Positions 6,132-15,107 are shown, numbered from the stretch's first letter. The stretch: 29,030 bases of DNA from Halobacteriales archaeon QH_10_70_21 (GCA_003021325.1 PXQM01000176.1:1-29030), one strand, 5' to 3'. Notes: a model not told the origin generated them from the sequence alone. Numbers and translations: made by a program.

Positions 6132-8750
6132 ATGCAGCCAACAGACAGCGTGCCGACCCAGGCTGACACCGTCGTCGTCGGTGCCGGTATCGTCGGCTGC
6201 AACGTCGCGTACCAGCTCACGGAACTCGGGGTCGAGGACGTGGTCGTCGTCGACCAGGGACCGATGCCGACCACCGGCGGCTCCTCGACGCACGCGCCGG
6301 GCATCATGTTCCAGACCGCCGAGCCGAAGACGCTCAGCCAGTTCGCGGACTACAGCCGGAGGCTCTACTCCGAACTGGAGGGTGCCGACGGCCAGCAGGC
6401 CTACAACGAGACGGGCGGCATCGAGGTCGCGCGCAGCGAGGAGCGGATGGCCTTCCTGCAGCGCCGCGTCGAGCACGCGAAGGCGTGGGGTATCCCCGAC
6501 CCGCAGCTGCTGTCGCCCGAGGAGGTGACCGACCACCTCCCGCTGGTCGACGAGAGCCAGATACTCGGCGGCTACTACTCGCCGACCGACGGGCAGGTCT
6601 CCGGGGTCGTCGCCTGCGACGCCCTGGCCCGCGAGGCCATCGACAACGGCGCCACCTTCGTCCCGCACACCCGGACGGAGGACGTCGAGACGGCGGGCGG
6701 CGAGGTGCAGTCGGTGGTCACGGAGAACGGAACCATCGAGTGCGACGACGTCGTCGTTGCGACCAACATCTGGGCCCGGCAGCTCGGCGAGAAGCTCGGC
6801 GTCCACCTGCCGGTGACGCCGGTCGAACACCAGTACACGATGACGGAGTCGCTGGACGAGCTCGCCGACAGCGCCGTCGACGTCACCGACCACCCCCTCT
6901 TCGAGAACTACGAGAACGTCTCCGGCGAGAAGGCGACGCGGCTGCTCGTCGGCCCCGACCGGCCAATCCTGCGCGACCAGGACAACGCGATGTACTACCG
7001 GACCCACGGGGACGCCTACGGCATCGGCTCGTACAACCACGAGCCCATCGTGCCGGACCCACAGGAGCTGGGTGGCAACGACCCCGAGGGCGAGCAGGGG
7101 TCGGTCCACGAGTTCACCGAACGGCATATGAACACCCCGACGCATCCGGACCGGCCGCACAAGGCCCCTCGCCAGGCCAGCGACGAGCTCCTCCCGGCGA
7201 CCGAGGGCGCGGAGCTGGCGTTCAAGTACAACGGCATGTTCGCCGAATCGCCCAACGGATTACCGGTCATGGGCCCCGTCCAGCAGTACGACGGCCTCTG
7301 GACCGCGGCGGCCATCTGGGTCACCCACGCCGGCGGCGCCGGGAAGGCGCTCGCGGAGTGGATGGTCAACGGCGTCCCGCAGCTCGACGACGGCCCCATC
7401 GACATCGCGGGCTGTGACGTCAACCGGTTCGACGAGCACGAGGGGTCGTGGGACTTCGCCCGCGACATCGGCGCCGAGGAGTACCGCATCGTCTACAACG
7501 TGATGCACCCCAAGTGGGTGTGGACCGAAAAACAGCGGGACATCCGCCGGACGCCGATGTACCACAGCCACCGGGAGCGCGACGCCGAGCTGTGGGCCGA
7601 GGCCGGCTGGGAGGAGCCCCAGTGGTTCGAGTCCAACGCCGACCTCGTCGAGCGGTACGCCGACCGCATTCCCGACCGGAACGGCTGGGAGGGGAAGTAC
7701 TGGTCGCCCATCGAGGGCGCCGAGGCGCTCCACGTCCGCGAGTCGGTCGGCCTCCACGACATGACCTCGTTCAACAAAATCGAGGTCATCGGGGGCGACG
7801 CCGGCGAGTTCCTCCAGTACCTCTGTACGAACGACATCGACCTCGACGTCGGCGACATCACCTACACGCTGGTGTGCAACAGGGGCGGCGGCGTCCGCGC
7901 CGACATCACCGTCACCCGGACCGACGAGGACCGCTACCTCCTGTTGACGACCGGCCGGGAGGTCGGCAACAACCACGTCGCCTGGGTGCGCGAGCAGTCC
8001 CCCGAGGACGTCTACGTCAACGACGTCACCTCCAGCCTCGCGGCGATGGTCTGTACCGGTCCGGACTCCCGGAAGGTGCTCTCGAAGGTCATCGACGCCG
8101 ACCTCTCCGACGACGCCTTCCCGTTCTACACGAGCAAGGAGACGTTCGTGAAGAACGTCCCTGTGCGTGCGATGCGGCTGTCGTACGCCGGCGAACTCGG
8201 CTGGGAGCTGTACACCCCCTCCGAGTACGGCGAGCAGCTCTGGGAGCACGTCATGGAGGCCGGCAAGGAGTACGACATCCGGCCGTACGGCAACGGCGCG
8301 CTCGACGCGCTCCGCATCGAGAAGGGGTTCCGGCTGTGGGGCGAGGACCTCCACACCGAGCACAACCCCTACGAGGCGGGTCTCGGCTTCGCCGTCGACC
8401 TCGACACCGACTTCATCGGCAAGGAGGCCGTCGCGGCGGCCGCCGCCGGCGACAACATCAGCCACGAGGTCGCCTGCCTGACGCTCGAGGACGAGTCGGC
8501 GACCATCCTCGACGACCGGCCGGTGCTGGACGGCGAGGGACGCGGTCCCTCGGGCAGTGCGGCACAGCCGCACGACGGTGACGAGACCATCGGCTACGTC
8601 CACAGCGCCGAGTACGGCTACACCGCCGGCGCCTGCGTCGCGTACACGTACCTGCCGCCGGAGTACGCCGAGCCGGGGACCGAGGTCGAAATCCTCTACG
8701 AGGGCGACCGGTACGCCGCCACCGTCCGCGAGGAGCCCCTGGTCGACTGA
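6132..8750 (+). CDS. FAD oxidoreductase-GcvT fusion (dimethylglycine/sarcosine dehydrogenase type), paralog 1
   Basis: 872 residues, the normal size of dimethylglycine or sarcosine dehydrogenases. Such enzymes oxidise an N-methyl group in the FAD domain and channel the product to a folate domain that forms 5,10-methylene-THF. The N-terminus has the dinucleotide motif VVVGAGIVGCNVAY (GxGxxG at 17-22) and an acidic strand end at Asp41. His54 in GGSSTHAPGIMF matches the histidine that carries covalent FAD in mammalian dimethylglycine dehydrogenase. A conserved GG-rich loop (WVTHAGGAGKALAEWM) closes the FAD part. The linker runs to about residue 490. The GcvT part includes Asp591 (RADITV), matching the catalytic acid of the folate site, plus SYAGELGWELY, LRIEKGFRLWGED and DFIGKEA. 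The exact amine substrate cannot be read from sequence. Confidence 0.9.
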   Translation: MQPTDSVPTQADTVVVGAGIVGCNVAYQLTELGVEDVVVVDQGPMPTTGGSSTHAPGIMFQTAEPKTLSQFADYSRRLYSELEGADGQQAYNETGGIEVARSEERMAFLQRRVEHAKAWGIPDPQLLSPEEVTDHLPLVDESQILGGYYSPTDGQVSGVVACDALAREAIDNGATFVPHTRTEDVETAGGEVQSVVTENGTIECDDVVVATNIWARQLGEKLGVHLPVTPVEHQYTMTESLDELADSAVDVTDHPLFENYENVSGEKATRLLVGPDRPILRDQDNAMYYRTHGDAYGIGSYNHEPIVPDPQELGGNDPEGEQGSVHEFTERHMNTPTHPDRPHKAPRQASDELLPATEGAELAFKYNGMFAESPNGLPVMGPVQQYDGLWTAAAIWVTHAGGAGKALAEWMVNGVPQLDDGPIDIAGCDVNRFDEHEGSWDFARDIGAEEYRIVYNVMHPKWVWTEKQRDIRRTPMYHSHRERDAELWAEAGWEEPQWFESNADLVERYADRIPDRNGWEGKYWSPIEGAEALHVRESVGLHDMTSFNKIEVIGGDAGEFLQYLCTNDIDLDVGDITYTLVCNRGGGVRADITVTRTDEDRYLLLTTGREVGNNHVAWVREQSPEDVYVNDVTSSLAAMVCTGPDSRKVLSKVIDADLSDDAFPFYTSKETFVKNVPVRAMRLSYAGELGWELYTPSEYGEQLWEHVMEAGKEYDIRPYGNGALDALRIEKGFRLWGEDLHTEHNPYEAGLGFAVDLDTDFIGKEAVAAAAAGDNISHEVACLTLEDESATILDDRPVLDGEGRGPSGSAAQPHDGDETIGYVHSAEYGYTAGACVAYTYLPPEYAEPGTEVEILYEGDRYAATVREEPLVD

Positions 8751-8904
8751 CCCGGCGACCGCCCGTTCGTATCCCATTCCTGTCACGCTGTGGTTCGCGC
8801 CTGCCCCCGCCGGGGCGCGTCACCGACCGCCGTTTCGTCGCCGCCGGATACCAGACCCGTCAAATGTTGCTGTTTTCTCGCCGATCGACCCCCCCGCACC
8901 GATG

Positions 8905-8912
8905 TATTTATG
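8905..8912 (+). promoter_or_regulatory. TATA-like box for the second FAD-GcvT gene
   Basis: TATTTATG box about 36 bases before the ATG at 8944, giving a leader of about 10 bases. Paralog 2 therefore probably has its own promoter within the 193-base gap after paralog 1. Confidence 0.5.
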
Positions 8913-8943
8913 AGAACGACAGAGTCAGTCCATACGAGAGCTA

Positions 8944-11493
8944 ATGTCACGTACGGAACCTCCGGCACGGGCCGGAACGGTCGTTATCGGAGCGGGTGCC
9001 GTCGGGTGTAGCGTCGCGTACCACCTGACGGAGCTCGGCGCCGAGGACGTGGTCGTCGTCGACCAGGGGCCGCTGCCGGTCACTGGCGGCTCGTCCGTCC
9101 ACGCGCCGGGTATCATGTTTCAGACGTCGCCCTCGAAGATACAGACGAAGACGGCCTACTACACGAGCCGGCTGCTCTCGGACGCCGGCGTCTACGACGA
9201 GGTCGGCGGTATCGAGCTCGCACGCAGCGAGAAGCGGATGGAGTTCCTGCGCCGGCGCGTCGAGTGGGCGACTTCCTACGGCCTGCCGGAGCCGCAGCTG
9301 CTGTCGCCCGAGGAGGCGACCGACCACCTCCCGCTGGTGAACGAAGACGAGATACTCGGCGGCTACTACTCGCCGACCGACGGCCGCGTCGACGGCATCG
9401 CGGCCCTCCAGTGGTACATGGAGAACAGTTCGGCGGCGTTCTACGGGAACGTCGAGGTGACGGACCTGGAGGTCTCCGACGGCGAGATCGGCGCGGTGGT
9501 CACCGACGCCGGCCGCATCGACTGCGACCGCTGCGTCATCGCGACGAACAACTGGGGCTACCAGACGGGCCAGCTCGCGGGGCTTGACCTCCCTATCGCG
9601 CCCGTCGAGCACCAGTACGTGGTCACGGAGCCGATGGACGAACTGGCCGACGCCACCAGCAACGTCGGCGAGAACACGTCGGGGCTCGACGTGCCCGGCA
9701 ACCGCGACATCCAGGAGTACATGAGCGAGGGCCCCCACCGGCCCGTCGGCCGCGACCAGGACCACTCGCTGTACTTCCGGACCCACGGCGACGCCATCGG
9801 GCTGGGGTCGTACAACCACGAGACGCTGTCGGTCGACCCCGAGGCGATGGGGACGAACACCGAGGACAGCCAGGCGTCGGTGCGCGGCTTCACCGAGGAG
9901 CACTGGACGCAGCCGACCCACCGGCACCGCGACAAGTCCGCAAAGCAGGCGTTCGACGAGCTCCTGCCGGCGACCGCCGACGCGGAGTACGCCGCCACGG
10001 AGAACGGCATCTTCGTGTTCACGCCGGACGGGATGCCCGCGGTCGGCCCGACCGAGGTCGACGGCCTCTGGTCGGGGCTGGCCATCTGGTGGACCCACTC
10101 GGGCGGCTACGGCCGCATCATCGCCGAGTGGATGGAGAACGGCGTCCCGCGGCTCCCCTCCGGGCCGGTCGACACCGGCGGCATCCACGTCCGCCGCTTT
10201 GCGCCCCACGCCGGCGAGAAGGACTACTTCGTCGACCGGGGCGACACCCGCTACGAGCAGGTGTACATGATCGTCGAGCCGCGCTGGCAGCCCGACGACC
10301 ACCGCGGGCTGCGGACCAGCCCCTTCTACGGCCAGCAGAAAGCCCTCGGCGCGGAGCTCTACCAGTCCGGCGGCTGGGAGACGGCCCAGTGGTACGAGTC
10401 CAACGCCGACCTCGTCGACCGCTACGAGGACCGGATCCCCGACCAGGACGGCTGGCAGGGCGTCAACCGTTCGCCCATCGAGGGCGCCGAGCACCTCCAC
10501 ACCCGCGAGAAGGTGTCGATGTTCGACATGACGACGTTCAGCTCCATCGTCGTCGAGGGGTCGGGCGCCGGCGAGTTCCTCCAGCGGATGTGCAGCAACG
10601 ACGTCGACATCGACGTCGGACAGGTGCGGTACTCGCTGCTGTTGAACGAGGGCGGCAACATCCTGGCGGACGTGACGGTCGTCCGGCTGGGCGACGAGGA
10701 GTACCTCGTCACGACCGGCGGCGGCAACTCGCCCGGCATCCACGGCGGCTGGCTCGAGGACCACGCCCCCGAGACGGTGACGGTCCACGTCGAGGAGGGC
10801 GCCCGGTCGACCATCGGGCTGTGGGGGCCGAACGCCCGGCTCCTGCTCCAGCGGTGCACCGACGCCGACGTCACCGACGAGGGCTTCGGCTACTTCCGGG
10901 CCAAGCGGATGTAAGTCGGCGAGGTGCCGGTCGTCGCGCTGCGGGTCTCCTACGTCGGCGAACTCGGCTGGGAGCTGTGGGCGCCGACCGAGTACGGCCG
11001 GCGTCTCTGGGAGACGCTGTGGGAGGCGGGCCAGGACCTCGGGGTGCGACCGATGGGCGGCGGTGCCCTCGAGTCGATGCGCCTCGAGAAGGGGTTCCGG
11101 CTGTGGGGCACCGACATCGACACGGACTCCAACCCCTACGAGGCCGGGCTTCCGTTCGCGGTCGACATGGACACCGACTTCGTCGGCAAGGGGGCGCTGC
11201 AGGCGGCCCGCGCGGACGGCATCGACAACCGCATCGTCCCGCTCACGCTCGACGACTCGACGGACGTTATGCTGAGCGGCCGGCCGGTGATGGTCGACGG
11301 CGAGGCCCAGGGGTACGTCCAGGCAGGCGACTACGGCTACTCCATCGGCGAGTCCATCGCCTACACGTACCTCCCGGACGAGTACGCCGAGGCCGGCACG
11401 TCCGTCCGGATACGCTGCGAGGGCGAGACCTACGACGCGACGGTGCGCGGCGAGCCGCTCTTCGACGCCGAACGGGACAAGATACTTCGATGA
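8944..11493 (+). pseudogene. FAD oxidoreductase-GcvT fusion, paralog 2, interrupted by in-frame TAA
   Basis: The frame is continuous from the ATG at 8944 to the TGA at 11491 except for one TAA at 10912-10914 (codon 657 of about 849). Before it lie the FAD domain (VVIGAGAVGCSVAY; covalent-FAD-type His in GGSSVHAPGIMF) and most of the folate domain with Asp576 (LADVTV). After it come GEVPVVALRVSYVGELGWELW, MRLEKGFRLWG and DFVGKGALQ, in the same frame and undamaged. Against paralogs 1 and 3 the TAA sits in an otherwise gapless stretch, at a position holding Phe or Thr; a tyrosine codon changed by one base would explain it. The 3' part could start at the GTG at 10924, but no ribosome site at a normal distance is visible. 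Recent nonsense mutation, sequencing error, or a split two-chain protein are all possible. An ammonia-lyase gene follows 37 bases later. Confidence 0.85.
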
Positions 11494-11530
11494 GCCTCGT
11501 CAACACGTGCCACACGGACGGCTCCCACGA

Positions 11531-12784
11531 ATGACGACATCCGAATCCGGCGGCCTTCCCGTCACGTACGCCGACATCGAGCGGGCCCGCGAGCGGCTCG
11601 ACGACGACAGCGTCGTCAAGGAGACGCCCGTCGAGCGGAGCTCGTCGCTGGACGAGTTCGTCGGCGGCGAGGTGTACCTGAAGATGGAGCACCTCCAGTG
11701 GACCGGCTCGTTCAAGACCAGGGGAGCGTACAACAAGATCAGCCAGGCCGTCGAGCGCGGCGTCGACTCCTTCGTCGCCGCCAGCGCCGGGAACCACGCC
11801 CAGGGGGTGGCGCTGGCGGCCACGAACTGCGGGGCGGAGTCGACCATCTTCATGCCCGAGAACGCCCCGCAGGCCAAAATCGACGCGACGCGCGGCTACG
11901 GCGCGACGGTCGAGCTCGTCGGGCGGGACTTCCAGGAGACGATGGCCCACGCCCAGTCGGCCGTCGAGGAGACCGACGCCGAGTTCGTCCACGCCTACGA
12001 CGACGCCGACATCGTCGCGGGCCAGGGCACCCTCGGCGCCGAGATGTACCACGACCTCCCGGACGCCGACACGGTGGTCGTCCCCATCGGCGGCGGCGGG
12101 CTCATCAGCGGCGTCTCGACCGCCATCAAACATCTCTCGCCGGAGACGCGGGTCGTCGGCGTGCAGGCGACCGGCGCCGAGACGGTCCACGAGAGCCTCG
12201 ACAAGGGCTTTCCCGTGACGCTCGAGGAGGTCAACACCATCGCCGACGGCATCGCGACCGGCGGCATCTCCGAGATGACGCTGCGGATGATACAGGAGCA
12301 CGTCGACGAGGTCGTCACCGTCACCGACACCGAAATCGCCCGCGCGATACTGCTGTTGATGGAGCGGGCCAAGCAGGTCGTCGAGGGCTCCGGCGCCGCC
12401 TCGGTCGCCGCCATCCTGAGCGACGACCTCGACGTCTCCGGCGAAACGGTGATGCCGCTGCTCTGCGGCGGCAACCTCGACATGACGCAGCTCCGGACGG
12501 TGCTCATCTACGCGCTGGCCGCCCGCAAGCAGTACCTGCGCATCCGCGTCCGCATCGACGACCGGCCCGGCCAGCTGGAGACGGTCTCCGGCGTCATCGC
12601 CGACTACGGCGCCAACATCCACGACGTCCGTCACGACCGGTCGGTCGACGACCTCGATGTCGGCGAGGCATACCTCGTCTTCGACGTCGAGACCAGCGGC
12701 GCCGAACACGCGGCCGATATCGTCGACGGCATCGCCGAGGCGGACTACGAGGTCGACGTCGTCAACCACCGGGCCGCCGAGTAG
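11531..12784 (+). CDS. ilvA: threonine/serine ammonia-lyase with ACT domain
   Basis: 417 residues from the ATG at 11531; an upstream in-frame ATG at 11507 has no support. This PLP enzyme deaminates threonine to 2-oxobutyrate or serine to pyruvate. Lys62 in WTGSFKTRGAYNK binds PLP, SAGNHAQG (85-92) holds the substrate loop, and the glycine loop PIGGGGLISG (185-194) binds the phosphate. The last 80 or so residues are an ACT-type domain (RIRVRIDDRPGQLETVSGVIADYGANIHDV), as in catabolic-type enzymes of about 400 residues rather than the longer two-ACT biosynthetic form. It follows paralog 2 by 37 bases with no clear promoter, so co-transcription is likely. In this context a serine-deaminating role, draining glycine via serine to pyruvate, is attractive but inferred. 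Confidence 0.88.
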   Translation: MTTSESGGLPVTYADIERARERLDDDSVVKETPVERSSSLDEFVGGEVYLKMEHLQWTGSFKTRGAYNKISQAVERGVDSFVAASAGNHAQGVALAATNCGAESTIFMPENAPQAKIDATRGYGATVELVGRDFQETMAHAQSAVEETDAEFVHAYDDADIVAGQGTLGAEMYHDLPDADTVVVPIGGGGLISGVSTAIKHLSPETRVVGVQATGAETVHESLDKGFPVTLEEVNTIADGIATGGISEMTLRMIQEHVDEVVTVTDTEIARAILLLMERAKQVVEGSGAASVAAILSDDLDVSGETVMPLLCGGNLDMTQLRTVLIYALAARKQYLRIRVRIDDRPGQLETVSGVIADYGANIHDVRHDRSVDDLDVGEAYLVFDVETSGAEHAADIVDGIAEADYEVDVVNHRAAE

Positions 12785-12830
12785 CGCCGCCGGCGCCAGC
12801 ACTGATTACCCTCCGTCCCCTCCGCCCGAT

Positions 12831-13409
12831 ATGGACTACGAGGCCCAGCCGCTCGGGGAGCTGCTCTCGGGCATCGCGTCGACGGCCGTGACCCCGGCCG
12901 GCGGCACGGCCGGCGCGGTCGTCGGCGCCATCGGGACGGCGCTCTGCGAGATGGTCTGCATCCACCTGGGGACGGCGGACGCGGCGCCCGACGCCGACCT
13001 GGCGGCGTGCCGCGAGGAACTCGAGGACCGGCGCGCCCGGATGCTCCTCCTGGCCGAGGCGGACGCCGAGGTCGTCGACGAGCTGTTCGCGTCCGGGGGC
13101 GAGGACCCGTCGACGGTCAAGCGGTCGGTCGGCGTGCCGCTCTCGCTCGCGGAGACCTGCCTCGAGGCTCTCGAGACGGCGACGACCGTGACGGGTGCGG
13201 CCGACCGCCCCGTGGTCGCCGACGCCGCGACCGGGTCGTACTTCCTCGATGCGGCGCTCCGGAGCGCCCTCTTCACCGCCCGCAACAACCTCGAGTACGT
13301 CGACGATCCGTCGTTCGTCGAGGACGTCGAGCGCCGGGCGGCCGACCTCGAGGCGTCGGCGGACCACGCCCTCGTGGACGTGCTGGCGAACGTCGGCGGC
13401 ACCCCGTAG
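12831..13409 (+). CDS. fchA: methenyl-THF cyclohydrolase/formiminocyclodeaminase family protein (FchA type)
   Basis: 192 residues from the ATG at 12831, matching the usual 190-210 for this all-helical family. The N-terminal helix pair carries the family signature in the form VTPAGGTAGAVVGAIGTALCEMV (positions about 21-43), equivalent to PGGGSVAAL, which faces the folate. The C-terminal helices contain SYFLDAALRSALFTARNNLEYVDD, equivalent to the A-xxNvxiNL region. Members hydrolyse 5,10-methenyl-THF to 10-formyl-THF or release ammonia from formimino-THF. With Fhs and MetF nearby and no histidine-degradation genes seen, the cyclohydrolase role is favoured. It begins 46 bases after the ammonia-lyase stop. 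Confidence 0.82.
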   Translation: MDYEAQPLGELLSGIASTAVTPAGGTAGAVVGAIGTALCEMVCIHLGTADAAPDADLAACREELEDRRARMLLLAEADAEVVDELFASGGEDPSTVKRSVGVPLSLAETCLEALETATTVTGAADRPVVADAATGSYFLDAALRSALFTARNNLEYVDDPSFVEDVERRAADLEASADHALVDVLANVGGTP

Positions 13410-13500
13410 CCGGCGCGGGAGACGAGTCCTGGCCGGCGTGGGAACGGCAGGATTCGAAGCGCTTACACCGCCGGTCGCGGTATCTCGGGTGAGACTACCG

Positions 13501-13677
13501 ATGTCCATGGACTTCCGCACGCTGGTCAGGGTGTTCCTTGTCGTCGGTGGAATCACGTACGCGGTCTTCGGCGTGGTATCGGGGTCGGCGTTCGAGGTCG
13601 GGTTCGGGGCGCTCGCGGCAGCCCTCGGTGGGTTCGGGCTGTGGTGGGAGCACCGCGACGACTCGAGCGAGACGTAG
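13501..13677 (+). CDS. small membrane protein, 58 aa
   Basis: 58 residues with two hydrophobic helices (FLVVGGITYAVFGVVSG and VGFGALAAALGGFGLWWEH) and a short acidic tail (RDDSSET). The pattern of glycine-rich helices ending in an aromatic and charged edge is common in haloarchaeal two-helix proteins of unknown function. The ATG at 13501 is used; a second ATG two codons later is equally possible. I do not recognise a named family. Confidence 0.6.
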   Translation: MSMDFRTLVRVFLVVGGITYAVFGVVSGSAFEVGFGALAAALGGFGLWWEHRDDSSET

Positions 13678-13698
13678 CGCCCCCCGCCGCTGCGGAAC

Positions 13699-13707
13699 GT
13701 ATAAAAC
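13699..13707 (+). promoter_or_regulatory. TATA-like box for the 50-aa membrane protein
   Basis: GTATAAAAC about 28 bases before the start codon at 13731, typical spacing for a leaderless haloarchaeal gene. Confidence 0.5.
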
Positions 13708-13730
13708 GGCCGCCGGACGTACTGGAACCG

Positions 13731-13883
13731 ATGGCCGACCCCATCCCGACGGCGGCGACGATAGCCGCGGCGGTGCTCGCGGTGGCCGCGTTCGTGACGC
13801 TGTTCATGCAACGCCCCGTCCTCGCCGGAACCCTCTTCGTGTTCACCGCCTTCGCGATTTATATCAGAGAAACGAACAAGTGA
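13731..13883 (+). CDS. small membrane protein, 50 aa
   Basis: 50 residues, nearly all hydrophobic: one helix from about residue 6 to 25 and another from about 28 to 46, ending in RETNK. A clear TATA-like box (GTATAAAAC, 13699-13707) lies about 28 bases before the ATG at 13731, supporting this start and a leaderless transcript. The longer open frame upstream reads through non-coding-looking sequence. Function unknown. Confidence 0.6.
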   Translation: MADPIPTAATIAAAVLAVAAFVTLFMQRPVLAGTLFVFTAFAIYIRETNK

Positions 13884-14034
13884 ACAGATAGGGTATCGGA
13901 CAAGAGTGGCGTCCGCCGGTCCTCCCGGACGCGCTCCGTCTGGCGGGCGATTCGCTGCCCCGAACGGGACCAGCCCCCTCGCTTCGGGGACCGACTCCAC
14001 ATCATGTCCGTGAAGTGTAAAATCCGAAATTATT

Positions 14035-14042
14035 TTATTTAT
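14035..14042 (+). promoter_or_regulatory. TATA-like box for the second Usp gene
   Basis: A long AT-rich tract ending in TTATTTAT lies 25-32 bases before the ATG at 14067, preceded by a CCGAAA element suited to TFB recognition. This is one of the strongest-looking promoters in the window and predicts a leaderless mRNA. Confidence 0.6.
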
Positions 14043-14066
14043 ACCGATAAACAGGTGCTTGGACGT

Positions 14067-14498
14067 ATGTACGACGACATTCTCATCGCGACCGACGGCA
14101 GCAAGAAATCGGAGCTATCGGTCGACCACGGACTCGACCTGGCGGAGGCGTTCGACGCCCACGTGCACGCGCTGTACGTGATAGAGACGGAGGCGACATA
14201 CATCCTGACCGTCGGGCTGGGGGACGACGAGATGGAGGAGTACGAGGAGTACGGCGAGGAGACGGTCTCCGACGTCGCCGAGCGGGCCGCCGAGCGGGGG
14301 CTCGACGCGACCGGCGTCGTCAGGACCGGTACCATCGCCGCCGAAATCGACGACTACGCCGAGGAGAACGGGATGGACCTCATCGTCATGGGCAAACAGG
14401 GACGGGGGGCAATCGAGAAGTACCTCGGGAGCACCGCCGAGAAGGTCGCGCGGATGTCGGACACCCCGGTGACAATCGTCGGTCCGGGCGCCGACTGA
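14067..14498 (+). CDS. UspA-family universal stress protein
   Basis: 143 residues from the ATG at 14067; an upstream in-frame ATG at 14004 would read through the promoter. The family fold is plain: the first strand with the acidic ATP-site residue and loop (ILIATDGSKKSE), the helix LAEAFDAHVHALYVIE, then DLIVMGKQGRGAIEKYLGSTAEKVARMSDTPVTIVG. The closing loop keeps the G-x2-G and GS elements of nucleotide-binding members, although the spacing between them is one residue shorter than usual. An acidic run (DDEMEEYEEYGEE) lies in the middle. Two small membrane genes follow on the same strand. Confidence 0.9.
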   Translation: MYDDILIATDGSKKSELSVDHGLDLAEAFDAHVHALYVIETEATYILTVGLGDDEMEEYEEYGEETVSDVAERAAERGLDATGVVRTGTIAAEIDDYAEENGMDLIVMGKQGRGAIEKYLGSTAEKVARMSDTPVTIVGPGAD

Positions 14499-14552
14499 TA
14501 CGGGTTGGCGCAGCGATGTACCGGTCACCGCAGCCTGGGTCGGTGATGACCG

Positions 14553-14687
14553 GTGAACGACTACAACAATCCGTACGAGCTGTCGAGGCCGCAACGGGGT
14601 TGGGTCGCTGCGTTCGCGGGTTGGCCGTCGGCGCTGCTCGCAGCCATCGGAGTGGCGTGCACCTCCTACCTTCTGCAATACTCTTGA
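14553..14687 (+). CDS. small membrane protein, 44 aa, GTG start
   Basis: A GTG at 14553 opens a 44-residue frame that begins NDYNNPYELSRPQRGWVAAF and continues as one hydrophobic helix (WPSALLAAIGVACTSYLL) before the stop at 14685. The GGTGAT at 14542-14547 matches the 16S-binding consensus and sits five bases before the GTG, which decides this start. The stop lies 22 bases before the next small gene, so they probably form a pair. Its asparagine/tyrosine-rich head is unlike a random out-of-frame reading of this DNA. No family recognised. Confidence 0.55.
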   Translation: MNDYNNPYELSRPQRGWVAAFAGWPSALLAAIGVACTSYLLQYS

Positions 14688-14709
14688 GGCTGGACACCGT
14701 AGCAGCGGT

Positions 14710-14943
14710 ATGCACACGCTCGTCGCACAGATATCGTCCGACCTCCTCGGGGGAGCGTTCACGATTGCGCTGGTCGCGGGCGGCCTGCTGCTCGCCGGCG
14801 CGTTCGTCTCCTTTGCGGTGTTCGCGTACAGGTCGGTGAAGGGGGACGGCATGCGCGACCCCCAGGAGGTCGTTCCGGAGAAGACCAAGGACGACGACGA
14901 AATCACGGAGGGCGGCTCGGACGACGAGTGGGATTACTACTGA
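14710..14943 (+). CDS. single-helix membrane protein with acidic tail, 77 aa
   Basis: 77 residues: a short N-terminus, one hydrophobic helix (about residues 14-40, GAFTIALVAGGLLLAGAFVSFAVFAY), a basic edge (RSVKGDG) and an acidic cytoplasmic-looking tail that ends DDEWDYY. The layout resembles small accessory subunits of membrane carriers or oxidases, but no specific family is recognised. It follows the 44-aa membrane protein by 22 bases, so the two may act together. Confidence 0.65.
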   Translation: MHTLVAQISSDLLGGAFTIALVAGGLLLAGAFVSFAVFAYRSVKGDGMRDPQEVVPEKTKDDDEITEGGSDDEWDYY

Positions 14944-15107
14944 AGCCGGAATCTCGCCCGCCTGTGGGACGGCGCCGATAGCAGGTCGTCCACGACGCCG
15001 ACGGGACGCCACACGGCACGCTCTCGGCGCGCTCGTGGGACGGGACCGGCCGCCCCGAGCGACCGGCGTGCGGGACAGCACAGGTGACGGATTTCCGAGA
15101 CCCGCGC

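Noticed and set aside
5931..7160. 723-residue minus-strand frame extending the aspartoacylase-family protein
   Set aside because: The extension runs antisense to the FAD-GcvT gene and reads as low-complexity Val/Arg/Leu sequence; the enzyme fold is complete from the ATG at 5930.
7260..8786. 508-residue minus-strand open frame
   Set aside because: It is the antisense shadow of paralog 1, caused by high GC and strong third-position bias; its protein has no recognisable fold.
10912..10914. Recoding of the in-frame stop as pyrrolysine or selenocysteine
   Set aside because: The codon is TAA. Pyrrolysine uses TAG and selenocysteine uses TGA, and the aligned residues in the paralogs are Phe and Thr, not catalytic sites.
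13958..13989. Inverted repeat CCCCGAA/TTCGGGG before the second Usp gene
   Set aside because: Loop of 18 bases and no T-run; it may help end the upstream small gene transcript, but evidence is too weak to annotate.
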